Notes: generated by a model not told the origin, from the letters alone. A stretch of 64,000 nucleotides of DNA from Lucinisca nassula (GCA_963580285.1 OY757023.1:129178027-129242026); one strand, 5' to 3'. Counted from the first letter of the stretch, positions 22,322 to 32,257 are shown. Numbers and translations are program-made.

Positions 22322-22601
22322 CATCACGAAAACACGCCTATATAATTTTGACCCCCTTGAACCCCACTTTTATATAGTAAAACTGAGGTTTCCGGGGATA
22401 TACCTTATTTTTCTTATTTCTGCTCTAAAATAAAGATTGTGGGTACTCGTTAGAACCGCCTCGATGAGGCGGTTCTAACGAGAGCGCACAATCTATATTT
22501 TGAGCAGAAATAAGAAAAATAACACAATTTTTCATCATAAAATTTTCATTTTTTTCGGCGATAAAGGTGGCAATGTATTTGTATAGGCGTGTTTGCGTAA
22601 T
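22322..22601. mobile_element. MITE-A, full length
   Basis: The ends are CATCACGAAAACACGCC and GGCGTGTTTGCGTAATA, and the central palindrome is GAACCGCCTCGATGAGGCGG. It is well preserved. Confidence 0.88.
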
Positions 22602-22833
22602 AAGTAGCAAAAAGCTATAAAGTAACACGTAAAAATAATACATGGCATTGCGATTAACCCTTACGGGCTTGCATTACAAAAACATGCCTATACGAATGTA
22701 CTGAAAATTTTAACATAAAAGAAAATGAACTTTTTCAGATAAAAATTCTGACATTTTTCATATTTCTGCTCAAAACATAGATGGTCCGTACTTGTTAGAA
22801 GCGCCTCGTTGAGGCGGTTCTAAAGAGTTACCA

Positions 22834-23837
22834 CACTGAGAAAACAAAATAGTCATGCCGACTAAGGAACCTAGTCAATATGATTGTCCAAAAAAGCACT
22901 ATGCAAAATAGTCGATGTGACTAGGAAGACCTAGTCAAGCATTTTGACTAGAAAAAACTAGTCAACTTGACTAGCTTTACTTAGCCTAGTACATTTGACT
23001 AGCTTCATCTAGTCAAAGTTCACTAGTTTAAGCTTGTCATATGTACTAGCTTAATAGTCAAATGTACTGGCGTGACTGTCAAAAGTACTAGCAAGCATGG
23101 TCAGGATTACTAGATTCTTAGTACTGATTACTAGTTGCTTTAGTCGTAGATTACTAGATTCTTAGTACTGATTACTAGTACTCAAAACACATATGGAAAA
23201 ACATGCTGTGTAAAGGCGCCTTTAGGAAGATAAGAGAAGAAATAAAAGAATATTTCTTACCTGCAGAGTTATATTTTCATATTGCAGAAAAAAAAAAATC
23301 CCCATTATTTATGCTTGGATTCACGGAAATGGCGACTTTAGAGCTTCTGGACGTATATTTGTATGTTGACATTGTTGTTGTTGTTGTTTATCTTGTAAGC
23401 ATTATAACGCTGCTTATAACCACTAGGTGCTTAAGAAATAAAAGAATATTTCTTACCTGCAGAGTTACAAACAATAAGAACAAAGTGCCCAAGGTGAGTA
23501 CAACAACCCACTGTATGTTGGGTGAAATAATATCAGAATCAACCCACTGTATGTTGGAGCATGTTCTCCTAAACGTTAAGATGGCGTCTGGAACGCTTCC
23601 TCTACACATTCTGCAAGCTGTCAATCAACATTCGGCGGGAAAACTGTCTAGACACCCTAGTCATACTGACTAGAAAGGCTAGTCATACTGACCAGACGCC
23701 CTGTCAACGATTATTGATTTACGCTTACTAGAGAGACTAGTTAAATTGACTAAGAATGCTCAGTCAACCTACAGACGACTAGGTGACCCTCTGTGTTTAC
23801 TAGGTAAACTAGTCGAATGTACTAGTTATTTTTTTCA
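22834..23837. mobile_element. Non-autonomous DNA element with CTGA ends and subterminal CTAGT repeats
   Basis: The imperfect inverted ends are CTGAGAAAACAAAATAGTCA and, from the right, CTGAAAAAAATAACTAGT. About 350 bp at the left and 200 bp at the right are dense in ACTAGT and CTAGTCA motifs in both orientations, a layout seen in transposase-binding subterminal regions. The middle contains two copies of AAAGAATATTTCTTACCTGC and two of AACCCACTGTATGTTGG. The superfamily is not determined. Confidence 0.7.
23203..23673 (+). other. 156-codon open frame inside the CTAGT element, uncertain coding
   Basis: This is a long frame for this region. It has a hydrophobic segment of about 20 residues (VDIVVVVVYLVSIITLLI near residues 55-72) following a Met (MATLELLD) and a donor-like site GGTGAGTA near 23490. 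It resembles the first membrane segment of many transporters, but no family motif is conclusive. It overlaps direct repeats, so it may be chance or a captured exon. Confidence 0.25.
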
Positions 23838-23946
23838 GCGCACAACCAATGTTTCTGGGCAGAAATAAGAAAATTTACGTATAACCCTATAAACAAGAAA
23901 GTAGGGTTTAAGGGGGTCAAAATTATACAGGTGTATTTCCGTGATG

Positions 23947-24284
23947 GATAGCAAAATGACTGAAGACAAACGCGCTTTTAAGGTTTTTAATATTTAAAAC
24001 TGTCATTGTTTCCGTTGTATCTGTCAAATGAAACAAATTTATATATTTATTTTGCTTGTTATTACCGGACATTTATATAGATTTTCCTAAAATTTGCAAC
24101 AATTATGGCAAACTTTGTGACATGAAGGCCAAGTTTGTACAAATTAATTGTTCAGAATGAAGTCAATACAGCGATTTCAGCATTAGGAAAACATGTCCGT
24201 AAGAAATAATGGCGTCCAACATGGTGTCAGAAGATGATAAATATTATGTAAAAATTAAAAGATCTTTATTCATACTGCTTTCAA
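23947..24284. other. No gene recognised
   Basis: AT-rich sequence with no repeat family or exon signature that I recognise. Confidence 0.5.
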
Positions 24285-24465
24285 CATAGATTGTGGGTGC
24301 TCGTTAGAACCGCCTCATTGAGGCGGTTCTAACGAGTACCCACAATCTATGTTTTTGGGCAAAAATAAGGCAGATAATATTTACCCCCGTAAACCCCACT
24401 TTTCTCTATATAAAGTGGGGTTTAGGGGGGTCTTCGTTTCACGGACTTGTTATCGTGATGGTGAT
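24285..24465. repeat. MITE-B, right half with intact palindrome
   Basis: AACCGCCTCATTGAGGCGGTT forms a perfect palindrome flanked by ACATAGATTGTGGG and CCCACAATCTATG. The right end is TTTCACGGACTTGTTATCGT. The left half is missing. Confidence 0.7.
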
Positions 24466-24593
24466 ACTGGTATACTTCCTGTGATTTGCGACCACTCTAT
24501 GTTAATTTATGTTCACGAGACACACAAACATTTTACAATTACATGGACAGCCGACCTTCAATGACACTAACATCTTTGGACCATGAAAATTTC

Positions 24594-24803
24594 ATTACCA
24601 AAACACGCCTATACAAATACATTGTAACCTTTTTCGCCGAAAAAATGAAAAATTTAAGATGAAAAATTGTAATATTTTTCTTATTTCTGCTCAAAATATA
24701 GATTGTAGGTACTCATAAGACCCACAATCTATGTTTTAGAACAGAAATTAGGAAAATAAATACTGGGGTTCAAGGGGGTCATAATAATATAGGCGTGTTC
24801 ATG
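24594..24803. mobile_element. MITE-A, deleted centre
   Basis: The ends are CATTACCAAAACACGCC and ATATAGGCGTGTTCATG. Most of the central palindrome is missing. Confidence 0.7.
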
Positions 24804-25071
24804 TTGTATGAGACAGGGGAAAGACTGCACTCCGTCAAGCGGGTATATTTGTATCCTAACGATATAATTTCACAAATCGGGTTACATTCGAATTTATAAA
24901 ATCGCTGTCGATCAATGTTTACTGTTATGGCATATTAATCTATTTCTTCACCAGCACCCATTATTGAAACTTATCAATCGACGCAAAGTTATGTATAGAA
25001 TAGCCCCTTATATGGTTGATGACCACGTGACTACGACTGACCAATAAAGTTGAACTGCGTGCAAATAAGAA

Positions 25072-25318
25072 ATGGGCCCCGTCAAGCGATTTTGGTACTT
25101 ATCGCCTATGCGAGCAGCGAAGGTTCAGGCGAGCCTGCGCATCCGCGCAGTCTCGCCAGAACCTTCGCTGCTCGCCCATACAAGCAGTGAATCAAGAGGA
25201 ACCTTCAGACAGAAAGCCATATCCCTGGCCCCATCTGAATGGCTGGACATGCGCAGTTGAAATTTGTCATGACGGAATGCTCGAAGACACAAATTCGCTT
25301 GGCGGGGCTCAAATAGAA
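25072..25318 (-). mobile_element. MITE-C, hairpin type
   Basis: It carries a near-perfect foldback, CGAGCAGCGAAGGTTC(A)GGCGAG and CTCGCC(A)GAACCTTCGCTG, around GCGCATCCGCGC. The full element shares AGCCATATCCCTGGCC and GACGGAATGCTCGAAGACAC with copies at 26295-26543 and 57860-58195. It lies about 430 bp upstream of the KY exon at 25753. Confidence 0.82.
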
Positions 25319-25361
25319 GGAGTGGAATGAAAACAGGGCCGGAAAGTATAGTGAAAGTGTT

Positions 25362-25588
25362 TTAACCCATTGTATACTATAGTGGAATCTTCCACTTCTG
25401 TATGTTGGACACGTCTAATTGGCATATAAGCGGTGGCAGACCTATTTTAGCTTTTTTATTCAATTTTTGACGGAAAATTCTGTTTAACTTAACAAATAGT
25501 GCAGGCCCTGATCAGACGCCGCGTTCTCTGGGCCTGCGCTGTTTATCGAAGGTACACCTTTAGAGGTTTCTTGCATGCAATGGGCTAC
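25362..25588. mobile_element. MITE-D copy
   Basis: It starts TTAACCCATTGTATAC and ends TGCAATGGGCTA. The internal hairpin has partly decayed (GATCAGACGCCGCG without its full partner). A CCATATATGG motif lies just outside at 25606-25615. Confidence 0.75.
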
Positions 25589-25752
25589 TTATTGAATTGG
25601 TTTTCCCATATATGGCTTGTGTCCCCAACTGGGACCCTGACAAACAATGTAGCCCTAGATCAGTCGTTATGCTCCCTCTTAATATGGACTTAAACTGTTG
25701 TAAAAGAACGCAAATGTTATGTCAAGGTATAATATATTTGCTTATTTCACAG

Positions 25753-25973
25753 GCATGCCAACCTACCATGTGCCATAATCCGGGGTTATTTGAAGGGTTC
25801 CACCTACGAAGTTGGTCAGAAGATAAACAAAGACACACATCGAGGGGAGTGGAACGCTGTTCTGATTGATGGAAACTGGAGACTTATCAATACTTTCTGG
25901 GGCGCATGCGTACTGGCAGGGGACAATCAACAAGATTATTGGTACACGTGCGATGAAAATTTCTTCCTAGCTG
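25753..25973 (+). CDS. KY: Kyphoscoliosis peptidase-like protein, exon a (transglutaminase-like core)
   Basis: The exon follows a 3' splice site CTTATTTCACAG and ends at a GTAAGG donor. Its first base completes an upstream codon, so the preceding exon is phase 2 and was not recognised. The translation runs HANLPCAIIRGYLKGSTYEVG, then EWNAVLIDGNWRLINTFWGA, ending CDENFFLA. This is the signature of the KY/hillarin transglutaminase-like domain (GYxKGxxYxxG ... WNAVxIDGxWxLxxxxWG). KY-family proteins act at the muscle Z-disc in vertebrates and as septin-associated hillarins in annelids. The catalytic Cys would lie in a missing upstream exon. The usual His of HAWNAV and Asp of LVDxxW read Gly and Asn here, so catalysis is doubtful. 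Confidence 0.9.
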
Positions 25974-26059
25974 GTAAGGGGGCTTCACGCGGACTGCTTG
26001 GTTTGGAAACTATCACGTTACCACCACACGTCCATGTTACAGCAGAATTTCATTTATGA

Positions 26060-26294
26060 CTTTAAAATGTTTTTTTTTTTGAAACCTTGTGATGTGTTTC
26101 TGTTTATTAATTCTGCTAAAAAATAGATTGATTGTAATTGTTAGATTGAGGCGGTTCTAACAAATATACATCATTTATGTTAAGTTAAGGCTTACCTTTG
26201 TAATCCTGCTTTTGCTTCGTAAAAAGAATAGGTTTTATAAATTGTTCATTGAACTTGTTAACACTGCGAATAATTGGTTGCTTTTAACCCATCA
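26060..26294. repeat. Degenerate MITE-B/A remnant
   Basis: The half palindrome TTAGATTGAGGCGGTTCTAAC with TAATTCTGCTAAAAAATAG is a decayed member of the MITE-A/B group. Nothing else was seen. Confidence 0.45.
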
Positions 26295-26543
26295 ATGACC
26301 ATCATATGAGCCCCGCCAAGCGCATTTGTGTCTTCGAGCTTTCCGTCATGACAAATTTTAACTCCGCATGCCCAGCCATTCAGAGGGGCCAGGGATATGG
26401 CTTTCTGTCTGAAGGTTCCTCTGGATTCACTGCTTGTATGAGCGAGCAGCGAAGGTTCTGGCGAGACTGCGCGGATGCGCAGGCTCGCCTGAACCTTCGC
26501 TGCTCGCATAGGCGATAAGTACCAAAATCGTTTATGATATGGG
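26295..26543 (+). mobile_element. MITE-C, hairpin type
   Basis: This is the opposite orientation to 25072-25318. It starts GAGCCCCGCCAAGCGCATTT, with the foldback GAGCAGCGAAGGTTCTGGCG / CGCCTGAACCTTCGCTGCTC and an end at ATAAGTACCAAAATCG. With the other copy it brackets the KY exon. Confidence 0.82.
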
Positions 26544-26875
26544 CCCATATCATAAAACGGGCTTTGTCAAGTATTGAGAACCCAAATCATATAGCTTGCA
26601 CAACTTTCTAGCTGATAATGATGTAATTTTCTGTCATGACGAAAAGGTCCTGTTTAATAAGGACCTCAAAGTAGGATACATTTAGTTCGCCCCAATCATC
26701 TACCTTCTGATAAGGTTCACCGTTGTCCTATTGAATAAACTAATTTTGCTACACCATTTTTGACAATCAAATTACCTGATATAGTATATTGATTCAGAGT
26801 CACAATTTGAATGATAAACAGTGTAGGACCTGATCGGATGGCTGTCTGATCTGGATCTACACTAACATTACAAAA

Positions 26876-27140
26876 ACACGCCTATACATATACATTTTAA
26901 ACTTTACCGCCAAAAAAAAAGAAGAAAATTTAAGATGGAAAAGTGTGATATTTTTCTTATTATTGCTTAAAATAAAGAGTGTGGGTACACGATAGAACCA
27001 CCTCATCGAGAACCCACACTCTATAGTTTAGAGCAGAAATAAGAAAAAATAAGGTTTACTTCCAAAGCTTGCTTCCAAAGGATAACCCTTTTATAGAACA
27101 TATTACCCCTGTAAACCCCAGTTTTACTATATAAACCTCC
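26876..27140. mobile_element. MITE-A containing a retrozyme-repeat fragment
   Basis: The left end is CATTACAAAAACACGCCTAT and the right part GTAAACCCCAGTTTTACTAT. At 27060-27106 it is interrupted by TTGCTTCCAAAGGATAACCC and TTTTATAGAACAT, which belong to the hammerhead repeat (compare 46275 and 63045). A short deletion follows at the right end. Confidence 0.7.
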
Positions 27141-27251
27141 CATTTTAAAACGGATAGACATTGAAACTCCACTGACTCGAACGCTGATGGCTCGTTTACC
27201 TTGGCTGTTTCGAACAAGCACTTGAGTTCGTAAAATCACCATAACTGTAGA

Positions 27252-27500
27252 TTTTGTTTGCTTTACGTCCCCGTTAACACTATCAAGGTCATTTTGAAGA
27301 CATTGTACCCGATCGATTTTGTTGGACTTTTAACCAACATTGAGGTGAAATCACATCTTAAGCCCTGCCGCCCAAAGAAACGGACGGTCCGACTCGCATC
27401 ACTTTACCTGGACCGGCTTAGACCTTCTAAGCGGTTTACTAGTACTCAAATGTTTAGTCGGTGTCAGTTCTGCGCGGAAGCACCATCCAAACTAACCCCC
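27252..27500 (-). repeat. SINE-C copy, minus orientation
   Basis: Reversed tail TTTGCTTTACGTCCCCGTTA and reversed body CCTTCTAAGCGGTTTACTAG. The head is truncated at GGAAGCACCATCC. Confidence 0.8.
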
Positions 27501-27530
27501 TTCTCTAAGTCATAACTGCATATATTACGG

Positions 27531-27832
27531 CCCCCGCCCATAGGGGCTTGAAGAAATATATGGGCTGCATGATGCTTCCACGCAGAGCTGAATCCGGCCC
27601 GTATACTAGTACTGGTAAACCGCTTAGAGGATCTAAGCCTGTCCAGGAATCGCGGTGCGAGTCGGACCGTCCATGCTAATAAACCCTATTGATTTCATTT
27701 GGCGACAGGGCATTTCATCTGAATGTCGGGTAAAAGTCCCACAAAATTGGAAGCAACGTCTCCAAAATGACCTTTACAGTGTTGACGGGGACGTTAAACC
27801 TCAAATCAAACAAACAAAAACTGCATATATTA
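27531..27832 (+). repeat. SINE-C copy, plus orientation, nearly full length
   Basis: Head CCCCCGCCCATAGGGGC, body GGTAAACCGCTTAGAGGATC and tail GTTGACGGGGACGTTAAACC with CAAACAAAC. It sits head to head with the neighbouring minus copy. Confidence 0.88.
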
Positions 27833-28233
27833 AAAACTGATAATTCAGGGATAGTTATCTTGTATTCTCTTATTTTGTCTTAAAAAATATGTTGTGTGTA
27901 CACATTAGAATTCTAATGGATACATACAACCTACGGTAAATTTATAGAAAATCGAAATTATGTCCCTCATAATCCCTGTTATACCTCCTGACGCTCCCAC
28001 CCAGCCCTGCACTATGAGTATCCGTCAGTTCACTATCTCGAACAAGTTTTTATGGCCCCAAAGATGTTTGAGCTGTTGAAGTTCGACTACAGTATTTGTC
28101 TATGCTATTTATTTGTGTCCTTTTCGGGTCTAGTGTTTATGAATCGACCCAAGATATTAGGTGAAGCGTCACCACGATTGCCCACGTGACCATTAAAGTT
28201 AAAACGCGTACTATGAAACCCAGGCAGCAGTCA

Positions 28234-28512
28234 CATTACGCAAACACGCCTAAATAAAATACATTACCACCTTAACGCCGAAAAAATGAAAATTTTATGA
28301 TGAAAAATTGTGATATTTTTCTTATTTCTGCTCAAAATATAGATTGTGGGCACTCGTTAGACCCGCCTCATCGAGGCGGTTCTAACGAGTACCTACAATC
28401 TATACTTTAGAGCAGAAATAAGAAAAATATGATATACCCCGGAAACCCCGGTTTTACTATATAAAAGTGGGGTTCAAGGGGGTCAAAGTTATATAGGCGT
28501 GTTTTCGTGATG
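28234..28512. mobile_element. MITE-A, full length
   Basis: The ends are CATTACGCAAACACGCC and GGCGTGTTTTCGTGATG. The central palindrome GACCCGCCTCATCGAGGCGG has one mismatch. Confidence 0.88.
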
Positions 28513-28547
28513 TTTATAGCTGCACTTCTCATCAGATTAACAAGTCA

Positions 28548-28960
28548 ATGAAACGAAGAACACTCTAAATGTTCTGAAAAAGAGGTAATCCTTTGGAAGC
28601 AAGAACTACAGCACAGAACTTATGGACTGTACAAGATTTTTCTGGGCCAGACTAGCTAGTTTCGGCCAGTTTGACCTCATCAGTGACCCTCAAATAGTTC
28701 CTGAATTCCGCAGTGAAATCGATGGTCCCAAAGAACTAGAAAATTTAACCCTTGTATCATTCATTATATGAACTGTTATATGTTTTCGAATGTTTAGCTA
28801 TAATATGTAAATAAGTTTATGGTGGCAAAAATTTCTGAATAAATAAATAAACAGCTACAATATAACCACACTATGATGAAGGGGAGGGAGACTTTTTATG
28901 GCCGCCACACATTCCCTTAACACCAGCTGTGGTGAAGTTAAATGTTCATCATATAGAGAA
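28548..28960 (-). repeat. Retrozyme-like repeat carrying a hammerhead (family A), with an internal insertion
   Basis: On the minus strand it follows the same order as the 46275-46680 units: AGCTGGTGTT, TGTGTGGCGGCC, the hammerhead, then TTGCTTCCAAAGGATTACC. About 110 bp ending in AATAAATAAATAAAC (about 28745-28855) is absent from other copies and is probably an insertion. Confidence 0.75.
28644..28689 (-). ncRNA. Hammerhead ribozyme motif, family A, intact core
   Basis: Read on the minus strand the elements are, in order: stem I 5' strand GGGUCA, core CUGAUGA, stem II GGUC-AAACU-GGCC, core GAA, stem III ACUAGCUAGU, cleavage-site C, stem I 3' strand UGGCCC. Stem I pairs throughout with one G-U. 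Stem III is self-complementary with no loop, so a stable fold needs a dimer, as described for animal retrozymes. Every conserved core base of the type I hammerhead is present. Cleavage is predicted after the C of GUC. Confidence 0.88.
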
Positions 28961-29170
28961 AAGTGGAGTTTACGGGGTATTCATTTTTTCCTTATATTGC
29001 TCAAAAGCAAAGATTGTGCGTACTCGTCAGGACCGCGTCAATGTGGCGGTTCTAACGAGCACAAACGATATACGTTTGGACTAGGAATAAATAAAAATAT
29101 CAAAGAATTTCAGCTGAAAAATCATATTTCTGCAAATAAGATAGACGCAATTTTAGTGCACGTGTATCGT
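28950..29170. repeat. MITE-B remnant
   Basis: AGAGAAAAGTGGAGTTTACG, then GACCGCGTCAATGTGGCGGT (decayed palindrome) and AATCATATTTCTGC. Its ends are not preserved. Confidence 0.5.
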
Positions 29171-29341
29171 CATGTCTTGTGTCTGTGACGTTAGAGTATC
29201 GTGTAAAGAGGGTTATTTGTAAAGCCCGGACTGGCCACTAGCACTTTGACATTGGCAAACAGCGTAGACCCAGATTCGTTGCAGCTGAACGCGGCGTATA
29301 ATCCGGGTCTTTACTGTCTGCTTAAAAATACAGACATTCAA

Positions 29342-29621
29342 GACATTACAATAACACACCCGTGCGACATAGTGCATTTTTTCACATATCCAAATTGGCT
29401 ACTTTTCTGATGAAAATCTGTGATATTTTTTTTTTACACTGCAACTTAGGTTGTGGGTGCTCGTTAGAACCACCTCAATAAGGCGGTTCTAAACAAGTAC
29501 CTACAACCTATGTCTTGGAGAAGAAATAAGACAGAATATTGTATAAGCCCGTAAACCCCAGTTTTCTGTATATATAGTGGGGCTTAGGGGTGTTCATTTC
29601 ACGGACTTGTTCACGTGATGA
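29342..29621. mobile_element. MITE-B, nearly full length
   Basis: It starts CATTACAATAACACACCCGT and ends TTTCACGGACTTGTTCACG. The centre is GAACCACCTCAATAAGGCGG flanked by ACTTAGGTTGTGGG and CCTACAACCTATG. Confidence 0.75.
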
Positions 29622-29799
29622 TTAAATGAAGGGTCAAGACAATTTTCCAGTCTACACTCAGAGACAATAGACGCGTCAACGTTGCCAGTGTTTCGATTTT
29701 GACACTAAGTATAGTAATACGCATATGTAATATTTTTGACAATTGCACGACCCGCAGAAAAAGCAACCGGCTGAAGTCGGTTGATGTCTAAGAGTGCCC

Positions 29800-31180
29800 T
29801 AAAAGCACCGTGTCATTCTGTCATTCTTGGGCCGATTGAAGTCAAATTTCGTATGGAGCCTCCATGTGATGGGGGAAACCAAAATTTGCTCATTGGGTTC
29901 AGGTCACATGACCAAAATGGCCGCCAAGCCATATATGGTTTGTCTGTCCGTCCGTAAACCGTTTGTGAAAATTGGTGAAAATGACTTAACCACTTGGAAT
30001 ATTTAAACAATTTTTGGCATACTGATAGATATCAATGAGATCTAACCAATGAACTTGCGAAATATTACATTCCATTAAGTATAGCCTCGCCGAGGCGAAA
30101 AATGTGAAAATTTTCGAACTGCTTCTCCTCGGAAGCCATTGGGCCGATTGAAGTCAAATTTCATATGGAGCCTCTATGGGATGGGGGAAACCAAAATTTG
30201 CTCATGGGGTCCAGGTCACATGACCAAAATGGCCGCCAAGCCATATATAGTCTCCAAAAATAGTCTTCTCCAGAACTACTGGGCAGATTTCCACGAAACT
30301 TGATAAATAGCATCTGGGACGTAGGCCCATTATAAATTGCTAAAATTGTGACCCTGGGTTGACCTTGACCTTCTTTGGGTCAGTCCGTAACCCGTTTGTG
30401 AAAATTGGTGATAGTGACTTAACCGCTTGGAATATTTAAACAATTTTTGGCATACTGATAGATATCAATGAGATCTAACCAATGAACTTGAGAAATATTA
30501 CATTCTATTTAGTATAGCCTCGCCGAGGCGAAAAATGTGAAAATTTTCGAATTGCTTCTCATCGGAAACCGTTGGGCCGATTGAAATCAAATTTCATATG
30601 AAGCCTCTATGGGATGGGGGAAACCTAAATTTGCTCATGGGGCCAGGTCACATGACCAAAATGGCCGCCAAGCCATATATGGTCGGTCTGTCTGTCCGTC
30701 AGTAACCCGTTTGTGAAAATTGGTGATAGTGACTTAACCCCTTGGAATATTTAAACAATTTTTGGCATACTAATAGATATCAATGAGATCTAACCAATGA
30801 ACTTGCGAAATATTACATTCCATTTAGTATAGCCTCGCCGAGGCGAAAAATGTGAAAATTTTCGAACTGCTTCTCCTCGGAAACCGTTGGGCCGATTGAA
30901 GTCAAATTTCATATGGAGCCTCTATGGGATGGGGGAAACCAAAATTTGCTAATGGGGCCAGGTCACATGACCAAAATGGCCGCCAAGCCATATATGGTAA
31001 AAACCCTTCAAAAATAGTCTTCTCCAGAACCACTGGGCAGATTTCCACGAAACTTGATAAATAGCATCTGGGACGTAGGCCCATCATAAATTGCTAAAAT
31101 GGTGACCCTGGTTGACCTTGACCTTCTTTGTGCCTAGGTCAAACTTTGACACATATGCTTTTGTATTGGAAAAATGAGAA
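29800..31180. repeat. Long-period tandem array (about 310-430 bp units)
   Basis: The block CCTCGCCGAGGCGAAAAATG begins units at about 30086, 30519 and 30832. Each unit has TGGGCCGATTGAAGTCAAAT, CCAAAATGGCCGCCAAGCCA, often CCATATATGG, and GACCTTGACCTTCTTTG. Long and short unit types alternate; the long type adds a CTTCTCCAGAACYACTGGGC segment. It is intronic to the KY gene and non-coding. Confidence 0.8.
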
Positions 31181-31655
31181 TGCATTTTATCCTGCAAATG
31201 ATTCAGAATACTGTACTAAAGTTTAAGATATATTTTTGCTCCTTACGATAAGGCGCATTTATTGGGGGAACCGTTTTAGGTCCAGGTCACATGACCAAAA
31301 TGGCCGCCATACCCATATATGGTAACACTCATAAAGCTAAAAGCATCCGGCGGGTCGTGCACTTCAGCTGAAGCACTGGTTCAATATTTTTCAATATCTG
31401 TTGCAGAATTTGTTGCCATAGTAAAACTTTCTCTTTATATTGTTTACATTGAATTCTTTCAACATTCGTTCGTGGTAACCAATCATGACATCTTTTCTAC
31501 AGTCATTACATCTCCCTTAGGACAGTTACATGTCTCAGTTCCTAATGAAAGAATGATCAGTGCTGCTATAAGCCTGACCTGCGAAGGTTGAAAAGGCCTT
31601 TTACTCCAAAAATAAATGGTACATATTAAATTTGGCCGGCTTCTGAGAAAAAGGA
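31181..31655. other. No gene recognised; decayed edge of the tandem array
   Basis: A last recognisable piece, CAGGTCACATGACCAAAATG with CCATATATGG, lies at 31273-31324. The open frame at 31319-31591 (90 codons) has no recognisable domain. Confidence 0.45.
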
Positions 31656-31659
31656 ACTT

Positions 31660-31980
31660 ATCACCTAGGCGAGACTACACTTCATCACAGTCTCATCAGA
31701 GTTCTTGCTGTTAACAGACATGTTAGAAATAAATTGTTGGTTTAGACTCATTCTAGACATGTTTTTAATTATTTGGACCCCTTTTTGATTTATATCAGTC
31801 TTTGAATCGACTGCCTATTCGAAATTCGCAAAATTGCAGTTCGTTTCCTCTGGCTTTCTTTGCCGGATCATTACAGGGTCACTGATGAGGCTTTATTAGC
31901 CGAAACTACGTAGTATGGCCCATCTTCTTTCTTATGAATGTTTTCATTGCTCTTAAAGGAACTCATTTTTGATTTTTATG
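31660..31980 (+). repeat. Retrozyme-like repeat, family B
   Basis: This roughly 300-bp repeat contains the plus-strand hammerhead at 31876-31921 and then TTATGAATGTTTTCATTGCTC, which recurs at 7860-7880. Boundaries are approximate because only one complete copy exists in the window. Confidence 0.6.
31876..31921 (+). ncRNA. Hammerhead ribozyme motif, family B, intact core
   Basis: The elements in order are: stem I GGGUCA, core CUGAUGA, stem II GGCU-UUAUU-AGCC, core GAA, stem III ACUACGUAGU, cleavage-site A, stem I UGGCCC. Compared with family A, stem II has changed C-G to U-A and stem III G-C to C-G while keeping pairing. These compensatory changes support selection on structure. The cleavage triplet is GUA, allowed under the NUH rule. 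Confidence 0.9.
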
Positions 31981-32118
31981 TTCAGGCGAGTCTGCCCTTA
32001 AGCACAAAGTCGTCCCGAAATTCTTGCAGCTCGCAGACATGTAGTTGAGACCTTGAGTACGGCAATGATTGGGACAGACAGGCTTAAACAAACACTGCAG
32101 ACCCAGATCCTGAAGGAG

Positions 32119-32240
32119 CAGTACCCACAATCTATGTTTGGACCAGAAATATGAAAATATCAGGAGTTTTATCTGAAAAAAAAAAAAATTTTGGGTGGTA
32201 AATTTTACCAATATATTTGAATAGGTGTGTTTTCGTAATG
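32119..32240. repeat. MITE-A right half abutting a KY splice site
   Basis: It starts in the palindrome arm GTACCCACAATCTATG and ends GGTGTGTTTTCGTAATG at 32240. The KY exon begins at 32258, so the 3' splice site and its short pyrimidine tract lie only 17 bp from the MITE end. Confidence 0.8.
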
Positions 32241-32257
32241 GGTTGTTTCGATTACAG

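Larger units (their letters stand above)
22672..23946. mobile_element. MITE-A split by a 1-kb insertion
   Basis: The left part 22672-22833 starts CATTACAAAAACATGCC and reaches the palindrome's far arm. The right part 23838-23946 resumes at the CACAACCAATG arm and ends TTTCCGTGATG. The element at 22834-23837 interrupts it. Confidence 0.75.

Noticed and set aside
29800..31180. CRISPR-like array
   Set aside because: Units are over 300 bp and contiguous without short unique spacers, and the DNA is eukaryotic. It is a satellite.
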